Part shown: positions 8,345 through 17,038 of the stretch, in pieces
Layout: every line of letters starts with the position of its first letter
How positions within the stretch are numbered: position 1 is the first letter of the stretch
Assembly: GCA_910584745.1 (NCBI GenBank)
Contig: CAJUDG010000012.1
Location: 1-64,000 of the forward strand
Reading direction: 5' to 3'
DNA length: 64,000 nt
Source: an uncultured Eubacteriales bacterium
Lineage (GTDB): Bacteria > Bacillota > Clostridia > Oscillospirales > Acutalibacteraceae
Translations under genes and position numbers: made by a program
The notes under the pieces: model-generated
Told to the model about the DNA's origin: nothing
What the model saw: only the letters and a program-made list of their open reading frames with translations
Databases searched by the model: none

Positions 8345-8416
8345 GTGCGGTGCACCCTTGGCGAGGGTTTGGGGCGAGGAGCCCCAAGACCTTTGCGCGA
8401 GCGAAGCGACGCGAAA
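8345..8416. repeat. Dispersed palindromic intergenic element, copy 1
   Basis: The stretch contains a GGTGC/GCACC palindrome, then AGGGTTTGGGGCG (8364-8376) with its complementary GCCCCAAGACCTT, then a GCGCGAGCGAAGC hairpin. The reverse complement of 53043-53131 has the same blocks in the same order, so this is a repeat family rather than a single terminator. Confidence 0.65.
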
Positions 8417-8417
8417 G

Positions 8418-9254
8418 TCAAACCAATCTATAATCACTCGAATCCTCAAGAATGTCAAACCCGATCTTCCGGTAAACCCGGTTAGAGATCGGGTTTTTCT
8501 TATCAACAAAGAGGGTGATGTACGACTTGCCGCAGGCAAGGAGTTCTTTACAGAGCGCCGCCACAGTATTCTGACAGTACCCCTTCCCCCGATGCTCCGG
8601 CGGCGTGTAAACCCCGGAGACACAGGCCCCGCGCTCCAGCATCCTGCCGGAGTTAGCCATGGAGACAGGTTCGCCGGAGGGGTCCCGCATGAGCCAGACA
8701 ACGGAGCGCTTTAGCTGGTCGAGGGTGGTCTCCCTGACCCGCTCGGGCACAGGCTCCTCGTTCAGAGCCTCTCGGATGGTGGCGCACTTCCAGTCCACTA
8801 TCAGGTCCAGGTCAGACAGGGCGGCTTTTTGGACGGTGCCCGGGCAGGGCGGGGGCTCTATGAGAGTCTCGAGCACCATGATGTCCAGGTTCTCTCGCAG
8901 GGTGAACTCTCCACCATAGGCGGCCATGAATGCCTGGCAGAGGGCGTCGCGGGCGGTTACGCCGGTTATCTCTATGTTTTTATCGCGGAGGTATGAAGCC
9001 AGTTCACTGACGGCTCTGCTGGGGCTGGGGTCCGCTGAGTTGAGGCAGAGGTTCCAGGGGAGGGTGTTGCCGAACAGCAGCACTGGCGCGCCGTCAAGCT
9101 CCACCCGGCCAAAGAGCAGGGCGGGGGTACAGGGCTCGTCCATATGGGCGGCGGCGTTGCCGCGGTTCAGCTGGGACTGGACCTCGTATCTGTCTAAGAA
9201 CGCGCTGTTGTCCCGGAGGAAATCGCCGGGGGTAGGGTAGAGTTTTATAGCCAT
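8418..9254 (-). CDS. GNAT family acetyltransferase
   Basis: A 278-residue protein with a GNAT domain in its C-terminal half. The acetyl-CoA-binding loop is PPEHRGKGYCQNTVAAL, and NPISNRVYRKIGFDIL is the typical final strand. The N-terminal ~120 residues form an extra domain, as in two-domain GNAT proteins acting on small molecules. The ATG at 9254 is chosen because GGGAGGTACGACA immediately precedes it. The last ~40 bp contain a forward-strand terminator. Substrate unknown. Confidence 0.82.
   Translation of the reverse strand: MAIKLYPTPGDFLRDNSAFLDRYEVQSQLNRGNAAAHMDEPCTPALLFGRVELDGAPVLLFGNTLPWNLCLNSADPSPSRAVSELASYLRDKNIEITGVTARDALCQAFMAAYGGEFTLRENLDIMVLETLIEPPPCPGTVQKAALSDLDLIVDWKCATIREALNEEPVPERVRETTLDQLKRSVVWLMRDPSGEPVSMANSGRMLERGACVSGVYTPPEHRGKGYCQNTVAALCKELLACGKSYITLFVDKKNPISNRVYRKIGFDILEDSSDYRLV
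8457..8498 (+). terminator. Forward terminator embedded in the 3' end of the convergent GNAT gene
   Basis: AAACCCGATCT (8457-8467) and AGATCGGGTTT (8486-8496) form a perfect 11-bp stem followed by T residues on the plus strand. It is suited to ending the ireB transcript but lies wholly inside the coding end of the minus-strand acetyltransferase. Confidence 0.7.
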
Positions 9255-9353
9255 TGTCGTACCTCCCTGAAAAAAATTTCTGTCATTATAGCACGGAAAA
9301 ACCGCTCGGTCAAGGGAGATACGCAAAAATATGAATAATCTGTAACAAAACGG

Positions 9354-9382
9354 TTGATTTTCTTTGAATTACCAGTTATACT
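9354..9382 (+). promoter_or_regulatory. Sigma-A promoter of the purine permease gene
   Basis: TTGATT (9354-9359) and TATACT (9377-9382) with 17-bp spacing. The 75-nt leader shows no purine riboswitch core. Confidence 0.75.
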
Positions 9383-9457
9383 AATAGAGTGTTCTACTAT
9401 TTTCCTGAAATTTCTTTTCAGGAATTATCTTTTAATTCTTTAGAGGAGGATATAATT

Positions 9458-10876
9458 TTGGAAAAGCTTGTGGCACTTTTTAAGCTGAAGGAACACGGCA
9501 CCGACGTTAAGACAGAGGTCATTGCCGGTATCACCACGTTCCTGTCAATGGCCTACATACTGGCGGTGAACCCCAGTATGCTGGCCGCCGCCGGCATGGA
9601 CCAGGGCGCTGTCTTTACCGCAACGGCAGTGTCCGCGGCCATCGCCACCATCATCATGGGCGTTTTCGCCAACTACCCGGTGGCCCTGGCCTCGGGCATG
9701 GGGCTCAACGCCTACTTCGCCTATACCGTTGTGCCCATGGTGGCCGGTATGGGCATCACCGACCCCTGGAAGGTGGCTCTGACCGCCATCCTGGTAGAGG
9801 GCATCATCTTCATCATCCTCTCCATCTTCAAGTTCAGGGAGACCCTGGTGAACTCCGTGCCCGCCAACCTCAAGTACGGCATCTCCGCCGGCATCGGCCT
9901 GTTTATCTCTATAGTGGGTCTTAAGGGCGCGGGCATTGTCACTACCGACGCTTTCGCCATTGTGGGCGAGGACGGCACGGCGACGGTCAGTTCCTCCACC
10001 CTGGTGGCCCTGGGCAATCTGGGCTCTCCCCAGGTGGTCCTGGCCTTTGTGGGCCTGATACTTATCGGCGTTATGTGGCATTTTAAGGTAAAGGGCGCTA
10101 TACTTTGGGGAATCCTTGGCACCTGGGTGCTGGGCATCATCGCGGAGCTGGCGGGCTGGTACGTGGTAAACCCCGACGCGGGGGTCTACTCCCTGATACC
10201 CAATTTCAGCAGCGGTATTCTGCCGCCGTCCCTTGCCCCCACTTTCTTCAAGTTTGATTTCAGCTTTGTGGCCGGACACTTTGTGAACTTCGCGGCTATC
10301 GTGTTCGCCTTCCTGTTCGTGGACCTGTTCGACACCGTGGGCACCCTCATCGGCGTGGCCGACCAGGGGAACCTCTTAAACGATAAGGGCGAGCTGCCCA
10401 ACGCCGGCCCGGCCCTTATGAGCGACGCTATCGGCACTGTGGCTGGCGCGGTTCTTGGAACCTCCACCGTTACCAGCTACGTTGAGTCCACCGCAGGCGT
10501 GGCCGAGGGCGGCCGGACAGGTCTTACGGCCATCTCCACCGCCGTGATGTTCGTGCTGGCCCTGTTCCTCTCCCCCATCTTCCTGGCCATCCCCAGCTTT
10601 GCCACCACCCCGGCCCTGCTGTTCGTGGGCCTTCTGATGATGAAGTCGGTGCTTAAGATGAAGTTCGACGGCGACATCGCGGACGTTGTGGGCGGCTTTT
10701 TGGCCCTTGTGATGATGCCCTTCACCTACTCCATCGCCAACGGCATCATGTTCGGCATTGTGGCCTGGGTCATCCTGAAGGTCTGCACCGCCAAGGTGAA
10801 AGATATCCACCCGGTCATGTGGGTGTCCTTCGGGCTGTTCGTGCTGCGCATCATCACCCTGGTGCTGGGCGTGTAA
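9458..10876 (+). CDS. NCS2 family purine permease (AzgA/PbuG-like)
   Basis: A 472-residue polytopic membrane protein of the NCS2 family, probably a proton symporter for hypoxanthine, guanine or adenine. The AzgA/PbuG subgroup shows the N-terminal EVIAGITTFLSMAYILAVNP, the early MGLNAYFAYTVV helix, and the later LFVDLFDTVGTLIGVA and ESTAGVAEGGRTGLTAI motifs that line the purine site. About 12-14 hydrophobic segments are visible. The TTG at 9458 is preferred over an upstream ATG because AGAGGAGGATATAATT precedes it and the protein then starts like its family. Exact base specificity is not determinable. Confidence 0.9.
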   Translation: MEKLVALFKLKEHGTDVKTEVIAGITTFLSMAYILAVNPSMLAAAGMDQGAVFTATAVSAAIATIIMGVFANYPVALASGMGLNAYFAYTVVPMVAGMGITDPWKVALTAILVEGIIFIILSIFKFRETLVNSVPANLKYGISAGIGLFISIVGLKGAGIVTTDAFAIVGEDGTATVSSSTLVALGNLGSPQVVLAFVGLILIGVMWHFKVKGAILWGILGTWVLGIIAELAGWYVVNPDAGVYSLIPNFSSGILPPSLAPTFFKFDFSFVAGHFVNFAAIVFAFLFVDLFDTVGTLIGVADQGNLLNDKGELPNAGPALMSDAIGTVAGAVLGTSTVTSYVESTAGVAEGGRTGLTAISTAVMFVLALFLSPIFLAIPSFATTPALLFVGLLMMKSVLKMKFDGDIADVVGGFLALVMMPFTYSIANGIMFGIVAWVILKVCTAKVKDIHPVMWVSFGLFVLRIITLVLGV

Positions 10877-10897
10877 GGTCCGGATTCGGTTAAAACC

Positions 10898-10927
10898 AGC
10901 GGGGGAACCGGAAAGGTCCCCCGCTTT
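10898..10927 (+). terminator. Terminator after the purine permease
   Basis: AGCGGGGGA (10898-10906) pairs with TCCCCCGCT (10917-10925), extended by CC/GG across one bulge, then TTT. Confidence 0.7.
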
Positions 10928-10946
10928 ACTTTTGGGGGTGAAAATC

Positions 10947-11477
10947 GTGATAAAATACGCAAAGATCAGCCCGGAGATGCTTAAAGTGGAGCTCTTTTCG
11001 GACTTTTCCCGCCGCCAGGAGGTCAAAAGGTGCTGGCGCAGTGAGGGCGGCCGATGGGTGGTAAAGGATATCGCCTTTATAGACGACTGGGACAGCGGGG
11101 ACCACAGGCGGGTGCTCCGGCAGCTTACGGAGGTGCTGCAAGGCGGCGGCGCGGTCTGGGGAGCCTTTGAGAACGGCAGCATGAAGGGCTTCGCCAGCGT
11201 CAGCGGCCGTCTCATAGGCTCACGCGGCCAGTACGCCGTGCTGGAAGAGCTGCACGTCTCTGAGGACCGCCGCAGGCAGGGGATAGGCCGGAAGCTCTTC
11301 GGGCTTGCGGCGGATTCCGCCAGGGAGCTGGGGGCGGAGAAGCTCTATATATCCACCATGTCCGCAGTGGAGAGCCAGGACTTCTATATCAGCATGGGCT
11401 GCGCAGAGGCCCTGGAGCCGGATCCGTGGCACGTGGCAAAGGAACCGTGCGACGTACAGAGGGAGTATGTACTCTGA
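10947..11477 (+). CDS. GNAT family acetyltransferase
   Basis: A 176-residue single-domain GNAT protein. The acetyl-CoA signature is SEDRRRQGIGRKLFGLAAD, preceded by AVLEELHVSE, and the C-terminal VESQDFYISMGCAEAL is the usual end of the fold. The GTG start at 10947 has GGGGTG six bases upstream; longer starts at 10932 or 10938 are possible. The gene begins 20 bp after the permease terminator, so it may rely on read-through. Substrate unknown. Confidence 0.8.
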   Translation: MIKYAKISPEMLKVELFSDFSRRQEVKRCWRSEGGRWVVKDIAFIDDWDSGDHRRVLRQLTEVLQGGGAVWGAFENGSMKGFASVSGRLIGSRGQYAVLEELHVSEDRRRQGIGRKLFGLAADSARELGAEKLYISTMSAVESQDFYISMGCAEALEPDPWHVAKEPCDVQREYVL

Positions 11478-11543
11478 GGATCGGGCTGCTAACTGGCGAA
11501 AAGAAGACTGTAAACAAGGAAATCATTTTTACATAAGCGGACA

Positions 11544-11573
11544 AAAGAGGCAGGGAGAAATCTCTGCCTCTTT
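11544..11573. terminator. Bidirectional terminator between convergent genes
   Basis: AAAGAGGCA (11544-11552) pairs with TGCCTCTTT (11565-11573), with T- and A-runs on the two sides. It separates the plus-strand GNAT gene from the minus-strand SLH gene. Confidence 0.7.
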
Positions 11574-11649
11574 ATTAAGTGTTCAAAATTTTGTTGATTT
11601 GGATTTTCCGTGTATAGCAAGCTCGGCGCCGGTATCCCCCCGCTCTTTC

Positions 11650-14433
11650 CTATTCAGAGAGGTAGCTCATAAGCATCCGCGCCGTCTCGGCCCGGGTGGC
11701 GTTTCCTCCGGGGTCCAGAAGGTTACCGGGCTTGCCGGTGATAATGCCCTTCTCCGCGGCCCAGCAGAGGGCCTTCCTGGCGTACCCGCTGACCTTATCC
11801 GCATCCGTGTAGTCAAGGGCGGCGCCGGCAGGTTCCGGGCTGCCCGCATATCGCCAGAGCATCGCGGCCAGCTGCTCACGGGTGATGGGGTCGTTGGGCC
11901 CGGCCATATGGCCGCCATAGCCGCTGAGGATGCCCTCCTCCACCGCCCAGGTCACCGCCTTTGCGTACCACGCGTTTTCCGGCACGTCCCTGAAGCTGCA
12001 CTCTCCGCCGGGCTCGGGGCGGCCCGCCATATTGTGCAGTATCTGGGCGAACTGGGCCCGGCTGATCATATCGTTCGTGCCGAACAGTCCGTTGGCATAC
12101 CCCGCCATCAGGCCCCGGGTGTGCACAAACTCCACCGCCCCGTAATACCACTGGCCCTCTATCACGTCCGGGAAGGGATTTTCCCATGGCGGCGGGGGCG
12201 GCGGCGGTATCAGCGAAAACTCCGCCCTTACCGTAACGTCCCTGGAGGGCATCACGAACCTTAGCTTCTCTCCGTCCTCCTCAAGCTCTATTTCCTTTCC
12301 GCCGCTGTCGGTGACGGTGATCCCGCCAAGTTCATACCCCTCCTCCGGCGTGACCGTCAGAGTCACCCTGGTCCCGGAGGTAACGCTTGTGCGGTCGGCT
12401 GTCACCGTGCCGTGCTCAGAGGGCTCCACCTTCACGCTGTAGTAGCTGGGCCACCACCCGCCGCCGGGTGGCGTAGAGGGAGGAGCGGATTTCTTTACCC
12501 AGCCCAGAGAAATGGGCGACAGGCCGGTAACAGTAAACTGAACGCCGCCAGCAGTATTGGTCACAGTCGGACTCTCCGTGTCGCCGGGCTTTTTGCCATC
12601 GCCGTTATCCTGGGTAAACATATGCACGGCGGTAAACTGGTACCCGCTGTCTGTACCCGGCGGGTATGGCAAGGTAATAGTAAGGCCGTCCGCTGGAAAA
12701 TTATCCTTTGTAGCGGGGGTCCAGTCTTTGCCCCCGTTGTTGCTGACCAGCAGCAACACATCGTACACAGCGGTGTTCTCTTTGGCGATGGCGCTATTCT
12801 CCTTTGTAACCGCCAGCTTCATGGCGGTTTCCAGCTTAGCAGGAGTTTCCAGCTCCGCATGATTCGCTAATTCTGCCGGTACGGTGGAAATGCCCGTCTC
12901 TACCTCAACTTTTATCTTATTTAGTTCTGTGTCGGCAGGCAATTCAGGCGGGCGGGGGGCTTCCTCCACCTTGTTGATGGTAAACGAGGCCGCTGCCGTG
13001 CCGGTATAGTTGCCTTTGCCTGTGACAGTGACCGTGTAGGTGCCGGGCTCGGTTTCAGCGGGGACAGTGGCGGTATAGTCTTTGTCCGCTTCTAAGGTTT
13101 TGCCGCCCAGAGTGACGCCTTGGATAACCGGGCTGTGGGTAGAGCCGCTATAGCGGAACACGGTGGGTTCCAGCTCGATTTCAGCGCTTTCAATGGAGGC
13201 AGGAAGTATTTTTACCGTAAAACCCTTTTCACCTAAATCCCCTGGCAGCTTCGCTGTGAAACTCAACTCCGTGGGAGACATGGCGCTGGTGTCAATGGTA
13301 ATCTCCTCATTCAGATTCCCCTCAGCAATTTTTGTTTGGCCGTTGTAAATCTCCACGGCAGACTCTATGACCGGGGTAGTGGTCAGCGTAACCCTTGTGG
13401 TTTCGCCATAGGTGCAAAGAAGGGGTGTTGCTGGGACGTTCAAGGTCACATTGCTCAATTTGACAGATGTTGCGAAAGAGTTGTCGCTTTTCCGAATGAA
13501 TTGCGAATCAATGATTCCATCGCTGGGCTCAATAAGCGCCAACCCCTCTATGGATAAACCGCCCGGCGAAAAGACGGCGGTCATTGTGCCCACTGCTGTA
13601 ATTTCAGACAGGGAAAACTCAACGCCCTCTGCGGCATAAATGCCAAATGACGCATTTCCCAGCGAGGTAACCTTCGCCCCATTACAGATAGAAAGGTTAC
13701 TACAGGAAATGGTGGTAGTTGGGGCATTCTCATCCGCCCAATTGGAGGAAGCCCATATGGTTCCGCCAGATATGCGCAAATTCTCCATTGCGGAAATCGC
13801 ATAATACTCTTCACAGGAAGCCTTTACCTCGCTGTTTGTAATGGTGATGTCGCCCACGTTTGTATGGATGGCGCTGGCGTTTCTGCCTCCCGAGGCAATT
13901 TCGATTGTGGAGTTTTCAATGGAGAGATTGCCCCGCGGACAATATATCCCTTCGCCGGGGCTGGTTGCCTTCAGGGTGCAGCCCTTTATGTTTAGGTCCC
14001 CATATGCCATGATGAGAGAATTGTTGATATCACCAGATAGTTCCCCGCCTCCTATGACCGTAATGGGGGGATGATTCTCAGTTCCTTCGGGGATGTAAGG
14101 GGTGTCAATAGCGCTCCCGGCAGAGGATATATCATTCTTTCCGATCAGCTCTATCGTGATGGGTTTGTCCCCCGGCAGAAGGATTGCGGCAGTCAGTGCG
14201 CCAGGCGCAAACGCCGCAACATTCATCCGAAGGCCATTCAAGGTCAGCTTATATCCGCCAGCTTCCTCCTCCCAGGTATAGCCCGGGCCTTGGGCGCGGG
14301 TCTGGCCTTCCCCCTCTCCTACGTTGGTAAAGTCCAGGGTGGCCGCAAGCGTCTCATTTGCCCCCAACGCAGCCGGCGGGCACATCCCCAAGCACAATAG
14401 CAGCGCAAGCAAAATGCTCAGAGCTTTTTTCAT
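11650..14433 (-). CDS. Secreted SLH-domain surface protein with beta-helix, MBG-like and InlB-type repeats
   Basis: A 927-residue exported protein probably anchored to the wall by three C-terminal SLH domains (about residues 745-927; FPDVIEGQWYYGAVEFV, FRDVPENAWYAKAVTW and YTDADKVSGYARKAL begin the repeats). The signal peptide is residues 1-24. Residues 50-330 resemble a right-handed beta-helix built of repeated short strands (DLNIKGCTLKA, NLSIENSTIEI, DITITNSEVKA). An MBG-like Ig domain follows near 430-490, and a divergent InlB B-repeat near 665-735. GGAGGTATCGTT precedes the ATG. It lies 21 bp downstream of a MalT-like regulator on the same strand. Ligand unknown. Confidence 0.85.
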   Translation of the reverse strand: MKKALSILLALLLCLGMCPPAALGANETLAATLDFTNVGEGEGQTRAQGPGYTWEEEAGGYKLTLNGLRMNVAAFAPGALTAAILLPGDKPITIELIGKNDISSAGSAIDTPYIPEGTENHPPITVIGGGELSGDINNSLIMAYGDLNIKGCTLKATSPGEGIYCPRGNLSIENSTIEIASGGRNASAIHTNVGDITITNSEVKASCEEYYAISAMENLRISGGTIWASSNWADENAPTTTISCSNLSICNGAKVTSLGNASFGIYAAEGVEFSLSEITAVGTMTAVFSPGGLSIEGLALIEPSDGIIDSQFIRKSDNSFATSVKLSNVTLNVPATPLLCTYGETTRVTLTTTPVIESAVEIYNGQTKIAEGNLNEEITIDTSAMSPTELSFTAKLPGDLGEKGFTVKILPASIESAEIELEPTVFRYSGSTHSPVIQGVTLGGKTLEADKDYTATVPAETEPGTYTVTVTGKGNYTGTAAASFTINKVEEAPRPPELPADTELNKIKVEVETGISTVPAELANHAELETPAKLETAMKLAVTKENSAIAKENTAVYDVLLLVSNNGGKDWTPATKDNFPADGLTITLPYPPGTDSGYQFTAVHMFTQDNGDGKKPGDTESPTVTNTAGGVQFTVTGLSPISLGWVKKSAPPSTPPGGGWWPSYYSVKVEPSEHGTVTADRTSVTSGTRVTLTVTPEEGYELGGITVTDSGGKEIELEEDGEKLRFVMPSRDVTVRAEFSLIPPPPPPPWENPFPDVIEGQWYYGAVEFVHTRGLMAGYANGLFGTNDMISRAQFAQILHNMAGRPEPGGECSFRDVPENAWYAKAVTWAVEEGILSGYGGHMAGPNDPITREQLAAMLWRYAGSPEPAGAALDYTDADKVSGYARKALCWAAEKGIITGKPGNLLDPGGNATRAETARMLMSYLSE

Positions 14434-14454
14434 AACGATACCTCCAAAAATAAT

Positions 14455-16803
14455 TTATATCAATCCCAAGTCCCGGGCGGCGGCAATGGCCTCGGCCTTG
14501 CCGGCCGCGCCCAGCTTGCGGTAGTTTTCCTTGATGTGATACCGCACGGTGTCCGGCTTCATCGAGAGCCTTTCCGCTATCTGCGTGGCGGTCAGGCCGC
14601 CGCTTTGCAGACGCAGTATCTCCAGGGCCGTGCCGGAGAAATCCCCACGGACGGCGGTCCTTGGCGACAAATAACCGGGATAGCGCCGGGACATCTGCTT
14701 CGTCTCCTCCAGCACCTGACGAAACCACGGGCTGCCCCGCTCCTGCTTTTTCAGAAGCGGCAGGATCGCCGGGCCCAGCTCGCTGATAAGCCGGACAAAG
14801 CGGTAGCTCTCGGCCTCGTCCAGGGCGGCGGCCAGAAGCGGTCCCCACTCTGTGCCCAGTCTCTGCCGGACGACGGCCCCCAGCACCCCCGCCTCCATGC
14901 GCATGTAAGTCCGCTGGCAGCGCTCTGCGTACTCGCCGAGCTTTTCCAGCAGCGAGAGGGCCTTGAGGTTTTCCCCCAGCGCCAGATAACAGCGCACCTT
15001 GGTCAGGTAGCGGTAGCGCTCCATGGTGATGAACTCCTTGTCCTCGTCCGGGGCGGCTTTCAGCCATGTTTCCGCCGCCGCCATATCCCCGCTGTACAGC
15101 GCCAGCCTGCACCGCACAGCCTGTATATTTGGCAAAAGCTGCGCCACCCGCTGTTCCTCCACCGCCGCCTGGAAGGAGCTGAGAATGGTCCCGGCGTTTT
15201 TGAGGTCCCCCTGCAAGATCATCATCCGCACCCGCTGGCCCACCGCCGAGAAGGCGATCTCAAGTCTGCCGCCGCACTCGGTCTCCACCTGCCCCCGGGA
15301 TAAAAGGGTCAGCACCTCGAAGGAGTCCGCCCCCTTCTCATAGAGGCTCTCCCCCAGGGCGATCTTCGTCAGCCCCTTGCCGTAGCTGCCCAGCACCCGC
15401 TCCACCAGGGGACCCACTGTCCTGGCCAGAGCCCTGTCGGAGCGGCTCCACTTGCAGAAGTCCTTGCCGCCGTTCATGGTGCTCGGCACATTGCTGGTGA
15501 CGGAGAACTCCGGCAGGCGCACCCCCTGGTCCAGAAGCATGGCCGGGGCGCGGAGCATGATTTTCAGCACATCCCGGCTCCCCCGGTGGGGCAGGCCGAT
15601 GTCAAGATAGCACAGCCTGCTCTGGGCCTCACGCTTAGCCCCGCCCTGGGCGGTCCTGGCAAATTCCGACAGCTTATCGTACCAGTATTCGCTCTTTTCC
15701 GGGTCCATCAGCATGGAGTGGAGCATGGAAAGCCCCGCCATGAGCACCGGGCTTTTGGCCGCCTCGTCCTCGTCCATGCCCAGATAATACCGCCTAAGCT
15801 CATAGTAGTGGCCCGCGCCGGGGTTCACCCGGGCGTTGCGGATAAGCAGCTCGCGTATCTGCCCCTGGCTGCCGCTCTGCTCGTACATTTCCAGGGCCAG
15901 GGTTATCTGTCCGTCCATCTCGTACCAGACCCCGGCGTTTTTCCGGCAGGTCTTCACCTGCTCCTCGCCCAGGACCTGCAGGGCCCTCTCCCGCAGCGCG
16001 TGCTGAAGCACCTGCCGCAGGCGGTACACCCCGTCCTCCTGAAAGAGAAAATTCCCCGTTTCCAGCGCTTTCTGCACCATCACGGAGGCCAGCCGGTTAG
16101 CGGTTATCAGCTCGGCCAAGGGAAGGGTGAACTCCTCCACCACGCTGACCTGCATGAGAAATTCCAGCAGCTCGCTGTCCCACTGCACCATGATGTATTC
16201 CTCCAGGTAGCGGGCGAAAGCGTCGTGGATCTCCCTTCGCATCCGCTCGCCGGGCTCAAGCCCCTCGGCCATTTTCAGCGCCGCGTGGCGCACGATATAG
16301 CCGTTTCCCTCGGCGGTATCCGTCAGATATTGCAGGCCCTCCTCGGTATAACTGAGTCCCAGGCTGTCCAGATAGCCCCGGATCTCCTTCTTCCCCAGGC
16401 GCATATCATTTTCGCTGATAACGATAAAGCCCATATTGACATACTCGGGCATGAGCCAGGAGGGCACCGGGCTGCGGTTCACCAAGATCAGCCATATCTC
16501 CGGGTCGGCTATAAGCCCCCTGACGAAACTCCGCCGGGATTCGTCAAGCAGGTGCAGGTCGTCCAGCACCACGGTCCCCCGGGCGGGGAGAGCGCTTTCG
16601 TCCCAGCGGCGGTCCCCGCATGACAGGTAAATGTGGCGGCGCTTCTCCAAAAACCTTTGTGCAAAAGAGGTCTTGCCATAGCCCGTGGCGGCATAAATAT
16701 AGGCCGTCTGGCCCAGGCTTTTCGCCGCTTTCAGCTTGCGGTACGCACTTTGCGGCATGATGTACTGCTCCGTGGTCCACACCTCCGTCCCAAAGATCCG
16801 CAC
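14455..16803 (-). CDS. LuxR-family transcriptional regulator with MalT-like ATPase
   Basis: A 782-residue STAND-type regulator resembling MalT. The N-terminal NTPase has a Walker A (AATGYGKTS, residues 38-46) and Walker B-like VVLDDLHLLDE near residue 80. The middle (about 320-700) is a helical TPR-like sensor domain, where MalT binds its inducer. The C-terminus is a LuxR helix-turn-helix (LTATQIAERLSMKPDTVRYH). The start is GTG with GGGGATAT upstream. The downstream SLH gene starts 21 bp after its stop, so the regulator may control its own operon; that link is inference. Inducer unknown. Confidence 0.85.
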   Translation of the reverse strand: MRIFGTEVWTTEQYIMPQSAYRKLKAAKSLGQTAYIYAATGYGKTSFAQRFLEKRRHIYLSCGDRRWDESALPARGTVVLDDLHLLDESRRSFVRGLIADPEIWLILVNRSPVPSWLMPEYVNMGFIVISENDMRLGKKEIRGYLDSLGLSYTEEGLQYLTDTAEGNGYIVRHAALKMAEGLEPGERMRREIHDAFARYLEEYIMVQWDSELLEFLMQVSVVEEFTLPLAELITANRLASVMVQKALETGNFLFQEDGVYRLRQVLQHALRERALQVLGEEQVKTCRKNAGVWYEMDGQITLALEMYEQSGSQGQIRELLIRNARVNPGAGHYYELRRYYLGMDEDEAAKSPVLMAGLSMLHSMLMDPEKSEYWYDKLSEFARTAQGGAKREAQSRLCYLDIGLPHRGSRDVLKIMLRAPAMLLDQGVRLPEFSVTSNVPSTMNGGKDFCKWSRSDRALARTVGPLVERVLGSYGKGLTKIALGESLYEKGADSFEVLTLLSRGQVETECGGRLEIAFSAVGQRVRMMILQGDLKNAGTILSSFQAAVEEQRVAQLLPNIQAVRCRLALYSGDMAAAETWLKAAPDEDKEFITMERYRYLTKVRCYLALGENLKALSLLEKLGEYAERCQRTYMRMEAGVLGAVVRQRLGTEWGPLLAAALDEAESYRFVRLISELGPAILPLLKKQERGSPWFRQVLEETKQMSRRYPGYLSPRTAVRGDFSGTALEILRLQSGGLTATQIAERLSMKPDTVRYHIKENYRKLGAAGKAEAIAAARDLGLI

Positions 16804-16955
16804 ATATCCCCGAATTCCGCTCCATTTTATACAAATCCCCTGTGAATCATCGGCTTTTCCTCAAGCAGATGATATTTATATTATACAGCTAACCGGCCGG
16901 GATGTACACTCCCCAATGCGGGTAGTCGGGCAGGTATTTTTTGGAGAAAGAAAAA

Positions 16956-16982
16956 GCCGCCCGGAACAGACCCCGCGGCGGC
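16956..16982 (-). terminator. Terminator of the CorC/HlyC gene
   Basis: On the minus strand GCCGCC and GGCGGC flank a short loop and are followed by TTTTTCTTT. A second small hairpin (16996-17016) lies between it and the gene. The remaining gap to the regulator gene (16804-16955) shows no gene. Confidence 0.65.
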
Positions 16983-17038
16983 CAAACCAAGCTCATATTC
17001 CGGACCTGCCGGAATACTCTCTTCTTCGCTTTCGTTTT

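Noticed and set aside
9383..9457. Purine riboswitch before the NCS2 permease
   Set aside because: The 75-nt leader lacks the conserved three-way junction sequence blocks of the purine aptamer.
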